Shown here: piece after piece, positions 27,183-35,312 of the stretch
Position numbering within the stretch: the first letter of the stretch is position 1
Layout of the letters: each line of letters begins with the position of its first letter
From: an uncultured Lachnospiraceae bacterium
Lineage (GTDB): Bacteria; Bacillota; Clostridia; Lachnospirales; Lachnospiraceae
DNA length: 64,000 nt
Reading direction: 5' to 3'
Assembly (NCBI GenBank): GCA_902779395.1
Contig: CACZBK010000017.1
Span: 5,273-69,272 of the forward strand
The notes under the pieces: model-generated
Databases searched by the model: none
Seen by the model: the letters and a program-made list of their open reading frames with translations, nothing else
What the model was told of the DNA's origin: nothing
Program-made: the position numbers and the translations under genes

Positions 27183-29642
27183 TCAAAGATGCAGATTACC
27201 GACAAATGTAATTGATGCATTCTCATCATTAAGATAACGTTCACATTCGAACAGATACCACTTGCTTATCTCATCATCCGGAGATACTCTTAATACTTCC
27301 GAGAATCTGGAACGTGCTATATAAAAATCATTTTCATAGAAAAGCCGCAGTGCCTCTTCAAATCGCGGCTTCTGGGAAGCACGGTTACTCCTTACCGCAG
27401 GCAGCTCTGCCTCCAGAAGCTCATATAACTTTATCTTATGCTCGGGCTTTTCGGGATCCGGTATGATGAATCCTATATAGCGGCTCTCTCCCCTGAAATT
27501 CTCATGTTCTAAAAGTGATTCCGTAGCAACCAGTCCAAGATTCATATCCGAAAACCAGCCCACATATCTTGAGAGCATGTCATTTTCAGGAGAAGAAATA
27601 TATACGGCAGCCTGTTTCTGATCACCTGCCACACCGTATACATAAGGAGCATAATGCAAAAGCAGCGCGGATTTGGAGAACGCTCTTCTCCGCTCTTCTT
27701 TCAGCTTGAGTATCAGCTCCGTACCAAAGGCCGTGGAAGCAGTATTATCTTCAAGGAATAAAAACTTCATCTCCGAAAGATCACTCTCGTGAGAAATAAA
27801 GATACCGTCAAATTCGTCACGACACTCCTCTGTAATGGCCATCAGTGCATTTTTGCTTTCAAGCTCTGCCCTTCCCGACAGATCCGCTTCTCCCAGGCGG
27901 AGGCATGCGATCGTGCCGTTGCTTGCAGACATATCGCCACCGTGAACTTCCGTTATGGAATTACGGTTCAATATACGCTCTATACTCTTGGGTGCAAAAC
28001 GGAAATACGCCTCATAAGTCAGGAACTTGATCCTGTTATTATTGGCAACATTCTTACATATCTCCATTACGCTGTTCCACATGTAGTTCATATCCCTGCC
28101 GACTACAGCGGGCTTATCTATCGTGGTATTATCGCCCTTGGAAAGCTCTCCCAGAGCATTCTGAAGCAGCATAAGATCCGCTGACTGTATGAGCAGAAAG
28201 ATTATCCCTACAATACTGCCTGCCGCAAACAGCACGATTATCAGATTAATATAGTTACCAAGACCGGTTATAAGATCCTCAAAGAAACTGTTGCCCTCTG
28301 TCTCATAGATCATCGACATATCGGCGTGCCCCATCGGAGCAAGGTTCACTGCCAGTACGGTCATATTCCATCCGTCATAGTTGATGTCGCGGATAGTATA
28401 CGCATCGCCGCCTGCTGTTTCCTGCATCATATCCATAATGGAAGATCCGTATCTTTCACTGATATATCCATTATTTTTCCCGCTTGCGCTCATTATGATC
28501 CTTCCGGATATGGAATTGACCAGAAGGACGTCACTTACCGGTTTATTATCACCGATACGTCTTTTTATACGGCCTGATAGGAGTTCGTAATCAGCCGTTT
28601 CGTAAATGTCTTCGTTATTGAGATCCACGAGCGCATACCCGTCCATGATGCTGCCGGCATCCAGCTGGGCATACCTTATATGTTCTTCCCTTGCATTCAG
28701 CCTGTTTTCATGATCGAGCACCAGAACCGAGCCGGCACATATGACCAGCATGAATATCTCAAGTGCGGCGATAACATATACCACCCTGCGTCTCTCATTA
28801 AAGATGATAAATAAAAGGATTATTATAAGGCAGCCTATGATAGCCGCAAACACCAGAACGGAAGTTTCGACCCCTGAGGTCCTTATTATCGCGGGCGCAT
28901 CCATCTTTTTATTTTCATATACGGTGCGCGCATCACGGTTCAGAGCAAAATATCCGGGAGCCGAATTGTCAAAACGGACATTCAATAACCCGTCAACATA
29001 CTCCGCTTCCACAAAATATCTTGGAAGTACACACTCCTGAACAGTATATTCATTTACTTCAGCCCTCTTTTCCTTCCAATCCTTCACCGCATCATCGCTG
29101 TTTTTGGCTGCATCGATCAGAACCGCTGACGGCAGGGTATATACATATGTCTGCTGACGGCTTTTCGATAAAGCCGTGAAATAAAGCATATCTTCATCTG
29201 CCGAAAAACCTGCAAGTGTCATTTCCTGGGGAAGACGGAAGATCGGAGAAATATATACGGGCCGAAGCGCCTCATTAAATTCAGCTACACAGTACTGTCT
29301 GATGATACGGCCGTTATCATCAACTTCACGCGAAAAGACAGCCGCCGGTCTTTCTTCCGTTGCAGCGTCAATACGATCGATAAAGAAACCTTTTAAGAAA
29401 TGATCCTCCGCTGTGGTATAAATAGCCTCCACATCACCCTTACCGGCTATGCGGAATATGATACCTCCGGCATGTGCATTATTGTCTGTAATGAACCAGG
29501 CATCAGAAATATATATGGCATCATTATCGGTCGTATACTCATGAGGCTTGCTTATCCTGAAAAACTGCCACACACAGAAAGCCGAAAAAGCAACAAGCCA
29601 GATGATTATTGTGATGATGATCGTTTTGATTTTTTTTCTCAT
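27183..29642 (-). CDS. Membrane protein with degenerate class III nucleotidyl cyclase domain and TPR (819 aa)
   Basis: A first transmembrane helix (8-26) precedes an outside region of about 220 residues that is beta-rich. Two closely spaced helices (about 258-310), an extracytoplasmic sensor-like domain and another helix (about 465-488, LIIVLFAAGSIVGIIFLLI) follow. The cytosolic part starts with the cyclase-type linker YEAYFRFAPKSIERILNRNS-ITEVHGGD. It continues with counterparts of the conserved LHxGxVxxGxxG and ISxxVNxASRL regions (LLLHYAPYVYGVAGDQKQAA, VYISSPENDMLSRYVGW). The metal-binding aspartates are not there (IACLRLGEAD replaces the FxDI segment), so it is probably catalytically dead. 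A TPR-like end (LRLFYENDFYIARSRFSEVL) matches cyclases of this architecture. It may sense a signal for the CIS without making cAMP. Confidence 0.72.
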   Translation of the reverse strand: MRKKIKTIIITIIIWLVAFSAFCVWQFFRISKPHEYTTDNDAIYISDAWFITDNNAHAGGIIFRIAGKGDVEAIYTTAEDHFLKGFFIDRIDAATEERPAAVFSREVDDNGRIIRQYCVAEFNEALRPVYISPIFRLPQEMTLAGFSADEDMLYFTALSKSRQQTYVYTLPSAVLIDAAKNSDDAVKDWKEKRAEVNEYTVQECVLPRYFVEAEYVDGLLNVRFDNSAPGYFALNRDARTVYENKKMDAPAIIRTSGVETSVLVFAAIIGCLIIILLFIIFNERRRVVYVIAALEIFMLVICAGSVLVLDHENRLNAREEHIRYAQLDAGSIMDGYALVDLNNEDIYETADYELLSGRIKRRIGDNKPVSDVLLVNSISGRIIMSASGKNNGYISERYGSSIMDMMQETAGGDAYTIRDINYDGWNMTVLAVNLAPMGHADMSMIYETEGNSFFEDLITGLGNYINLIIVLFAAGSIVGIIFLLIQSADLMLLQNALGELSKGDNTTIDKPAVVGRDMNYMWNSVMEICKNVANNNRIKFLTYEAYFRFAPKSIERILNRNSITEVHGGDMSASNGTIACLRLGEADLSGRAELESKNALMAITEECRDEFDGIFISHESDLSEMKFLFLEDNTASTAFGTELILKLKEERRRAFSKSALLLHYAPYVYGVAGDQKQAAVYISSPENDMLSRYVGWFSDMNLGLVATESLLEHENFRGESRYIGFIIPDPEKPEHKIKLYELLEAELPAVRSNRASQKPRFEEALRLFYENDFYIARSRFSEVLRVSPDDEISKWYLFECERYLNDENASITFVGNLHL

Positions 29643-29680
29643 TTAATGTACCTTCGCTTCGTTCAGAATGGCAGCAGCGT

Positions 29681-30526
29681 TTATTGCAATAGCGACTCAA
29701 GTCCTATCTTCTCAAAACTCCGTATAAACAAACGCAACCATGGCACATCACCAAATATAAGATTGGTAAGAAAGGTGATGATCACAAACACTGCCAGTAT
29801 GATACTGATCCATAAAAGTATACGGAACAGTATCGGCTTATTCCTGTTAAACCAGGCTTTTAAAACGGCTATGATACCGTGCTTTTTATCCGGCTCGGCC
29901 GCTATCTCAACATCTTTATACAGTTCCTTAAAACTGGAATAGCTGTATTTCTCTGTCTTTTTTTTCAGGAGCAGGTAGCTTTTTGCCTTGCTGGATGCCT
30001 TGGATTCCAAAAGTGTAAGAAGTATGCGTGCACATTCAACAGCGCACTCGGATTCTCCGATGGTATCATCCAATTCCGTCAGATCAAGCCGGTAAGACAG
30101 ATGGACAGACCGGTCCTTTGCAAGCTGGATCTCATGCTGCTTAAGCACAAGAAACAATACCGGCCAGGGAAGGTTTGATGTCATGCAGGCTATGATCAGA
30201 TTTATACACACCTCTTCACATTCCTGAAGTGTCATGGCCCCGCCCATATAAAAATCATCCATCGGGCGTTCCTGCACATAGGGATATACCACAAAACTGC
30301 GGCCCTCCCCCGACAGGATCTGAGGTTCATCCTCCTGCGGTATATCTTCCCGGCTGTCATATATGTCAATGAGACGATGCAGGATACGATGATCATTTAC
30401 CGCCAGCACAGTACACTTTCCGCCGGCAGTATCGACAGTATCTTCGCAGATCATAACCTCATTGGCTGCAGTCTTTTTTATCCTGCCTAACAGCCTGTAT
30501 CTTGATGGTTTAAAACCGTCACTCAT
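29681..30526 (-). CDS. Pseudokinase-like single-pass membrane protein (about 281 aa)
   Basis: The start is placed at MSDGFKPSRYRLL (30,526), preceded by GAGGAGAATA and overlapping the previous stop by 8 bp. Residues 1-205 look like a shrunken protein-kinase fold. An N-lobe-like RYRLLGRIKKTAANEVMICED is followed by a hinge-like FVVYPYVQERPMDDFY and a helical C-lobe with LKQHEIQLAKDRSVHLSY at the catalytic-loop position. There is no Gly-loop, HRD or DFG, so it cannot be an active kinase. A transmembrane helix (ILFRILLWISIILAVFVIITFL) and a short outside tail end the protein. EssB of type VII secretion combines a pseudokinase and a membrane helix in a similar way, and this is an analogy only. 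Confidence 0.5.
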   Translation of the reverse strand: MSDGFKPSRYRLLGRIKKTAANEVMICEDTVDTAGGKCTVLAVNDHRILHRLIDIYDSREDIPQEDEPQILSGEGRSFVVYPYVQERPMDDFYMGGAMTLQECEEVCINLIIACMTSNLPWPVLFLVLKQHEIQLAKDRSVHLSYRLDLTELDDTIGESECAVECARILLTLLESKASSKAKSYLLLKKKTEKYSYSSFKELYKDVEIAAEPDKKHGIIAVLKAWFNRNKPILFRILLWISIILAVFVIITFLTNLIFGDVPWLRLFIRSFEKIGLESLLQ

Positions 30527-32321
30527 TATTCTCCTCGAATCCGCTCTTCTCAACTATTGCATATGCATAGGTACAGATCACCGGCATATCGGTACAGTAG
30601 ATCCTTATCTCATATACACCGGGCTTGGCGGGTGCCGTATAGATACCGTCTGCCGTAATGCTGCCGGTGCCGGCCTCCGTGAGCTCGTAAGTTACGCTGC
30701 ACTTTTCCATATTGTTGTAGCGTACACCAAAATAATGATTTTCCTTGGTACTCATACGTACGGTAGGTGTTTCGGGAGAAATACTCCTTCCGGAATAATC
30801 CTCCGAAAGCTCCAGATCGTTTCCTGCGGGGAAACGGATAGCGACCCAGCGGTATGTAAGCACGAGATAATCAACATTTTTATTAAGTCTTGCCCCCACG
30901 ACAAAGCTTCCTTTATCGTTAAGAACACGCACAGCTGTTTCCGCATCAACCACGGTACGTTGTTCGGGCGCAAAGATATCGGGATTTCCGTAGATCGTGC
31001 TCTTCGCATTGGCACCTATGGATTCATCTTCACGGATATACTCATATCCGACATCCACATATACATTCCCTTTACCCAGACCGTGGACTATCTCTCCGGA
31101 ATAATGAACCGAACCTTTTCTGGCATTCTCTCCAAGAGGTATCTCAAGTATGCCTGTCGCCACCTCAGGGAAGGATGAACTGTGCTCGGGAGTATAACTT
31201 CTGTCCTTCGCCGGAAGTACCACACTGCTGTCATTCCCCAGATCAGCATACTTGATAAAATAATCAAGGTATTCGGCGCGGCGCATCTCCTGAGCCGGAG
31301 ACGTTATGTAACTCTTGGCCGAAGCCTCCTCGACATCTTCTATGATATAGGCGCTGTCGGTACGTACCAGCTTAAGATCTGCCAGGCGTATATGGTCCCC
31401 CAGTGCACCGATATTACGCATTTCGAGATTAAGCCTTCCTATCTCACGGTTCACCAGTTCTCTGGGAAGCATATCGGACAGAAGCACCTTAAGCGCAAAA
31501 TTCGCAGGCACGGGTACGGAACGGTCATTCTCATATCCGGCTGCGGTCCCGGTCTTTAATATGATATTACTCTCAAGAGCGGGAGTGTTGAGCACCATCA
31601 TCCAGTATTCATAATACAGGCTCTCACCCTCATCCAGCTCCGCATCAACTATATCGATAGAGATCTCACTGGTTCCGTCGCCGCATGAAAATGCCGGTAC
31701 CTGAAGGACACCTCTGTAAGTGAGCCTCACATCGGCATTATCAAGCTTCTTGACGACCACCCTGGCTTTGACCAGCTTGGAACGGCTGACGGTAGCGGGC
31801 ATTGTATACTCTACAAGGAAGTGATCACTCGACATCAGCGTTCCCCTTGTCAGGAACTCCGAATCCATCTCATACTCTTCCTGAATATCACCCTTATCCA
31901 CAAGGAAGAGCTCATAACCTTCCTTAACGCGGTTATACTGGAATTCTTTCTCAGGATCAGACTGATCGATCGCGTAAACCTTGTGTACCGGCTCCTCTCT
32001 GTAACGCAGGCAGAGTGTAGCCTCATTACTTTTAAGATTCTCAAATCCGGCAAGGGAGGAAAGCTTCTTTACATCCGAAGACTCCACCACTATCTCCCTG
32101 CCCATGCCGTCTATCGCGACACCGCTCTCTACAAGGAGCGAAAGATCATCCAGTGAGAATACTCCAAGACCGCATACCACGCCCTGACCATACATCAGTC
32201 CGTTAAGAAAACGGCGCTTATTGTTGAAGTAGTCCTGTTCAGCCTGGTAATCTGCACTGGATAAGCGTTTTTTCGGATAGTAACGGTTCCTTTCGAAAGG
32301 GTAGATCTGTGAGTTGTTCAT
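30519..32321 (-). CDS. eCIS-associated beta-rich protein with conserved N-terminal motif (600 aa)
   Basis: The start is set at MNNSQIYPFERNRYYPKK (32,321) because GGAGAGAGAAA sits just upstream and an earlier ATG has no such site. The opening RYYPKKRLSSADYQAEQDYF, then GLMYGQGVVCGLGVF and LLVESGVAIDGMGREIVV, is a pattern I recall from proteins encoded next to eCIS structural genes in many phyla. Function is not established to my knowledge. The rest is beta-rich and ends in an Ig-like domain (GTGSITADGIYTAPAKPGVYEI). There is no signal peptide or membrane helix. It could be a baseplate plug, a fibre attachment or a cytosolic receptor linking the particle to the envelope module. Confidence 0.7.
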   Translation of the reverse strand: MNNSQIYPFERNRYYPKKRLSSADYQAEQDYFNNKRRFLNGLMYGQGVVCGLGVFSLDDLSLLVESGVAIDGMGREIVVESSDVKKLSSLAGFENLKSNEATLCLRYREEPVHKVYAIDQSDPEKEFQYNRVKEGYELFLVDKGDIQEEYEMDSEFLTRGTLMSSDHFLVEYTMPATVSRSKLVKARVVVKKLDNADVRLTYRGVLQVPAFSCGDGTSEISIDIVDAELDEGESLYYEYWMMVLNTPALESNIILKTGTAAGYENDRSVPVPANFALKVLLSDMLPRELVNREIGRLNLEMRNIGALGDHIRLADLKLVRTDSAYIIEDVEEASAKSYITSPAQEMRRAEYLDYFIKYADLGNDSSVVLPAKDRSYTPEHSSSFPEVATGILEIPLGENARKGSVHYSGEIVHGLGKGNVYVDVGYEYIREDESIGANAKSTIYGNPDIFAPEQRTVVDAETAVRVLNDKGSFVVGARLNKNVDYLVLTYRWVAIRFPAGNDLELSEDYSGRSISPETPTVRMSTKENHYFGVRYNNMEKCSVTYELTEAGTGSITADGIYTAPAKPGVYEIRIYCTDMPVICTYAYAIVEKSGFEENNE

Positions 32322-32368
32322 TTTCTCTCTCCATTCAAAATGTTGTGATGGTTGGTTAAATATATCAT

Positions 32369-32399
32369 AGCCGGCGTAACAATATCGCAACGCCCGGCT
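32369..32399 (-). other. Imperfect hairpin between the 94-aa and 600-aa genes
   Basis: AGCCGGCGT (32,369-32,377) pairs with ACGCCCGGCT (32,390-32,399) with one bulge, making a GC-rich helix in the only sizeable gap (about 90 bp) of the regulatory-to-envelope part of the operon. No T-tract follows on the minus strand, so it is not a good terminator. It may be an RNA processing or attenuation site. Confidence 0.4.
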
Positions 32400-32410
32400 T
32401 TATGCACTTA

Positions 32411-32695
32411 TCAAAAATCTCTTGCCGCACCGGCAGTCCCGTCTGTGGTATCATAAGTGTTATCATAAACGCGCTCTTCTTCTGAGGCGGATGCAGCTGC
32501 CTCAGCTTCCCCCGCATCTACTGTTTCCGCATATGGCTGAGGTGTAAAAGCGACCTTCTGATCCTCCCGGCCTATCAGTCCTGTATCAAGCGCATAGAGC
32601 ACCATAGCGGCTATGCCCATGATAATATACAGTGAAAGAACAAAGGGAAAGACGGAGACATTCATTTTTCTGCCGATGTTCTTTTCGTCATCCAT
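32411..32695 (-). CDS. Small single-pass membrane protein (94 aa)
   Basis: The start is set at MDDEKNIGRKMN (32,695). GGAGG lies 9 nt upstream, and the ATG overlaps the response-regulator stop by 8 bp. An earlier ATG at 32,704 is immediately adjacent to GGAGG and so less likely. One transmembrane helix (FVLSLYIIMGIAAMVLYAL, about 14-33) follows a short basic cytosolic end. The outside tail is acidic and Ala/Glu/Thr-rich. No family recognised. It is the first gene of the envelope run. Confidence 0.65.
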   Translation of the reverse strand: MDDEKNIGRKMNVSVFPFVLSLYIIMGIAAMVLYALDTGLIGREDQKVAFTPQPYAETVDAGEAEAAASASEEERVYDNTYDTTDGTAGAARDF

Positions 32696-33494
32696 TTCCT
32701 CCATCCTCCTGTTTGATCTCCATAAGCTCTGCGATACGCTCCTCTGCCCAGGAATACTGACGCATATATTCTCCAAGGAATTCCCTTACCGCAACAGGGT
32801 CACGCTCCATAAAATGATAGAAATCACAGTCCAGCTTGTCCGTCTTGACTGCGATCGCATTATACTCACGTATAAGTATGTCTTCAAATCCCGCATCGGC
32901 AAGGCTCTTACGAAGATCCGATATAAATGTACGAAGCTGCGAATTACGGCTGGCAAGATTACCGCCATCCTCCCACAATATACTGATAAGTTCTCCCATA
33001 GTGACCGAAGCTCCGCGGCAGTCGATAAGATAAGCCAGTATCTCCTTGCATTTTGCACGTCTGAACAGCACCGGTCTGTTATTTGCAAAAACCTCAAAAT
33101 TGCCGAAGCAGTGCACCTTCAGCTTGTTTTTCCCGTATACGGGATTGCGCAGGTTACGCAGTACCTTCTCAACATCCGATACATCCGCAGGCTTTACGAG
33201 ATAACCGCTCGCGAACACGGCATGCGCATCCAGAGCATATTCAACATGCCCCGTAACAAATACGATATTGATATCCGGCTGAAGTTTTTTTAATTCCGCA
33301 GCCATCTCCAGACCGTTCATCTCCGGCATTTCTATATCAAGAAATGCCACATCGACCGGATGACCGGCTGCATAGCGCAAAGCCTCCCCTGAAGAGATCA
33401 ATCCGACATGGTTACCGTTGGGATCTATCTCTTTCATGTTCTGCACCATGGCATTGACTGCCAGCTGTTTGTCATCAACCGTAATGGTATTCAA
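32688..33494 (-). CDS. Response regulator, REC plus SARP-type winged helix (268 aa)
   Basis: The receiver domain spans residues 1-115 with acidic pair VDD (7-8), phospho-acceptor Asp in VDVAFLDIEMPEMNG, FVTGH and the conserved Lys in YLVKPA. Residues of about 125-215 are an OmpR/SARP-like winged helix (LKVHCFGNFEVFANNRPVLF, KCKEILAYLIDCRGASVTM, NSQLRTFISDLRKSLADAGF), with only a short helical remnant of a BTAD domain after it. SARP-type domains bind short direct repeats spaced about one helical turn apart. Such a repeat stands at the head of this operon. The partner kinase is encoded two genes upstream. Confidence 0.88.
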   Translation of the reverse strand: MNTITVDDKQLAVNAMVQNMKEIDPNGNHVGLISSGEALRYAAGHPVDVAFLDIEMPEMNGLEMAAELKKLQPDINIVFVTGHVEYALDAHAVFASGYLVKPADVSDVEKVLRNLRNPVYGKNKLKVHCFGNFEVFANNRPVLFRRAKCKEILAYLIDCRGASVTMGELISILWEDGGNLASRNSQLRTFISDLRKSLADAGFEDILIREYNAIAVKTDKLDCDFYHFMERDPVAVREFLGEYMRQYSWAEERIAELMEIKQEDGGNG

Positions 33495-33531
33495 ATCTTA
33501 CCTGCCCCTGTATGCACATACGCAGCCCGGG

Positions 33532-33978
33532 TCAATACTCCCCTGTATAGATAAATAAAAGTCCGTCTGCGGTATTTTCCACATTATCTTTCCAGTACAT
33601 TTTCCCGTCGGCAAGTCCTATGACTCCGCTTCCGTTTTCATATACAGTCTCTTCTGTTACTTCCCCTTCACTGTCATAGTTCCCTACGGTCTTTTTCATG
33701 TCAGTATATGCCAGCTCACTGCCCGAAAGATTTCCGGTAAAACTCCAGAAAAAAGCACTGTCATTCATATCGCTTTGGCTTATCTCTCCATGCCACAGTC
33801 CGCTGTCGTCTTTCCAAAGATCGATCACTGTAGTCCCGCCGGATTCATCTGACCATTCGCCCGAAAGATCAACGCCCGTCTCTTCAGTCACGGCCGCAGT
33901 ATTCCTGGCATTCGGTATGCCGCAGGAAGTACATATGGCAATAGCTATCATCGCTGCAAACAGAATATTTCTTCTCAT
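33532..33978 (-). CDS. Lipoprotein of the calycin-like-looking family, copy 2 (148 aa)
   Basis: A lipoprotein signal (MRRNILFAAMIAIAICTSC, Cys 19, weak lipobox) is followed by a beta-rich domain with LSGEWSDESGGTTVIDLWKD, DSAFFWSFTGNLSGSELAY, TEETVYENGSGVIGLADGKM and YWKDNVEN. The C-terminal part aligns by eye with the lipoprotein encoded upstream of the kinase (VYTDGTGRIYYLDGEVYWMDDKDN). It overlaps the kinase stop as ATGA. Possible role: outside ligand sensing or inhibition of the kinase. Confidence 0.75.
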   Translation of the reverse strand: MRRNILFAAMIAIAICTSCGIPNARNTAAVTEETGVDLSGEWSDESGGTTVIDLWKDDSGLWHGEISQSDMNDSAFFWSFTGNLSGSELAYTDMKKTVGNYDSEGEVTEETVYENGSGVIGLADGKMYWKDNVENTADGLLFIYTGEY

Positions 33979-34703
33979 TTCATTTCCATTTCCCTGAACG
34001 GGATCTCCATCCTGACAATAGTCCCGCTTCCGGTACTTATTATGTTCAGTTCACCGTCACACAGCATCTTGAGCCTGTCCTTGGCATTCTTTATACCTAT
34101 GCTGCGATGCTCTACCTGCTGCCTGGTCTCATTTCCAAACCCGACACCGTTATCCTCAACGATGACGATGACTTTATCCTCTTCAAGCCTGCTCCTTATG
34201 GTGATCACGCCGTTTTCTTTTCTGCTGATACCATGACGGATCGCGTTCTCTACCATAGGCTCCACAACCAGGAGCGGAATATAGAAATCGGTAAATTCTA
34301 TATCGTAATTCACCGAAAAATGAACAGCCGGATCTGCCTGCTCAAGAGCCACGTATTCTTTGATACAGTCTATCTCCCGGTCAAAGAGCACCAGCTCATC
34401 ACTGCTCATTGCATCCAGATTACTGCGAAGATATGCTGCAAAATGCTGCAAGGCTTTGGATGCTGCTCTCGGATCTTCTATACAAAGCTGTTTTATCGCC
34501 AGTATGGAATTAAAGATAAAATGCGGCCTGATCTGATTCTGTGACAGACGCAAACTAAGCCGGTTTATCTCATTCTCCAGCTCCCGTATCTTCTTATCCC
34601 CTTCATTCTTAGCATTAACACTCTTTATCAGAAATACAAGTGTTATGACAAGCATGACCAGTAAAACTGCCGAGGATATTATCGCTAAATACCACCCTGT
34701 CAT
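33975..34703 (-). CDS. LytS-type sensor histidine kinase (242 aa)
   Basis: One N-terminal membrane helix (IISSAVLLVMLVITLVFLI) is followed by a short coiled coil, then the His_kinase domain with the H-box LSQNQIRPHFIFNSILAIKQ. The ATPase part has VVEPMVENAIRHGI (N-box) and VIVEDNGVGFG (G-box), and the closing segment GIKNAKDRLKML is typical of the LytS/YesM family. There is almost no outside sensor domain, so ligand detection probably relies on a partner such as the flanking lipoproteins. Spacing is 3 bp after the first lipoprotein and a 4-bp overlap with the second. Confidence 0.92.
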   Translation of the reverse strand: MTGWYLAIISSAVLLVMLVITLVFLIKSVNAKNEGDKKIRELENEINRLSLRLSQNQIRPHFIFNSILAIKQLCIEDPRAASKALQHFAAYLRSNLDAMSSDELVLFDREIDCIKEYVALEQADPAVHFSVNYDIEFTDFYIPLLVVEPMVENAIRHGISRKENGVITIRSRLEEDKVIVIVEDNGVGFGNETRQQVEHRSIGIKNAKDRLKMLCDGELNIISTGSGTIVRMEIPFREMEMK

Positions 34704-34706
34704 TCC

Positions 34707-35228
34707 TTAATCAACGGCATTATCCGACACATCGGACTCTGCCTCCACTTTCTCAAAAATAAATGTGTTACCTGCATTATCCTTATCATCCATCCAGTAT
34801 ACTTCCCCGTCCAGATAATAGATCCTGCCCGTACCGTCCGTATAGACTTCCTGTGTGGTAACTCCGGCATCGGGCTTATCCTCCGAAGGAAGAAGATATG
34901 ATGTCCTTACACCGCCCGTATACGAAAGTCCCAGTCCGTCTGATGCTGCTGAAGCTTTAAATTCATAGCTTTCTATGTGGGTAATGGCCTGATCGGGGAC
35001 TGAAACGGTACAGTTATAAGCATTGCCGTCTTTCTCAATGGTAAGCACAGCCAGATCGTTAACACGATCCAGATAGCTTCCCTCCCATTCAAAATCGGCC
35101 GGCGGAGTAAACGGAACAAGGTCAGCCTCCGTGGGCTCAGCAGGCTTATTCTTCTGACATGCAGATAACAGCGCAACAGACATCAGCGCTGCCACAAACA
35201 GATGTGTTCTTTTTTTGCATTTCATCAT
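34707..35228 (-). CDS. Lipoprotein of the same family, copy 1 (173 aa)
   Basis: First gene of the presumed operon. The signal peptide ends in the lipobox LLSAC (Cys 24), so it should be anchored outside the membrane. The domain has FEWEGSYLDRVNDLAVLTIE, a Cys in NAYNCTVSV, and the family motif EVYTDGTGRIYYLDGEVYWM. It resembles the second lipoprotein in order and spacing of motifs but is longer, with an acidic tail. AAGGAG lies 10 nt before the ATG. Having one copy on each side of the kinase suggests a shared sensing complex. Confidence 0.78.
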   Translation of the reverse strand: MMKCKKRTHLFVAALMSVALLSACQKNKPAEPTEADLVPFTPPADFEWEGSYLDRVNDLAVLTIEKDGNAYNCTVSVPDQAITHIESYEFKASAASDGLGLSYTGGVRTSYLLPSEDKPDAGVTTQEVYTDGTGRIYYLDGEVYWMDDKDNAGNTFIFEKVEAESDVSDNAVD

Positions 35229-35268
35229 GTCTGTCGTTCTCCTTAACTAAAACATGATACAATTCACC

Positions 35269-35303
35269 GATAGTACTATATCAACAAAAGCGCAACAAAA
35301 GCG
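35269..35303 (-). promoter_or_regulatory. Promoter of the CIS operon with perfect 11-bp tandem repeat
   Basis: On the plus strand CAACAAAAGCG occurs twice in a row (35,282-35,292 and 35,293-35,303), that is CGCTTTTGTTG twice on the transcribed strand. A -10 like TATAGT (35,275-35,280) lies just downstream, and the repeats occupy the -35 position. SARP-family activators are known to bind direct repeats with an 11-bp period overlapping the -35 region. The operon encodes a SARP-type response regulator, so autoregulation is a direct prediction. Confidence 0.6.
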
Positions 35304-35312
35304 AAACAGATA

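Noticed and set aside
12637-29642. T6SS membrane complex (TssJLM)
   Set aside because: None of the membrane proteins has the DotU/IcmF pattern or TssJ lipoprotein fold, and the ClpV, TssK and TssB/C split-sheath signature is absent. The sheath here is a single-chain phage type.
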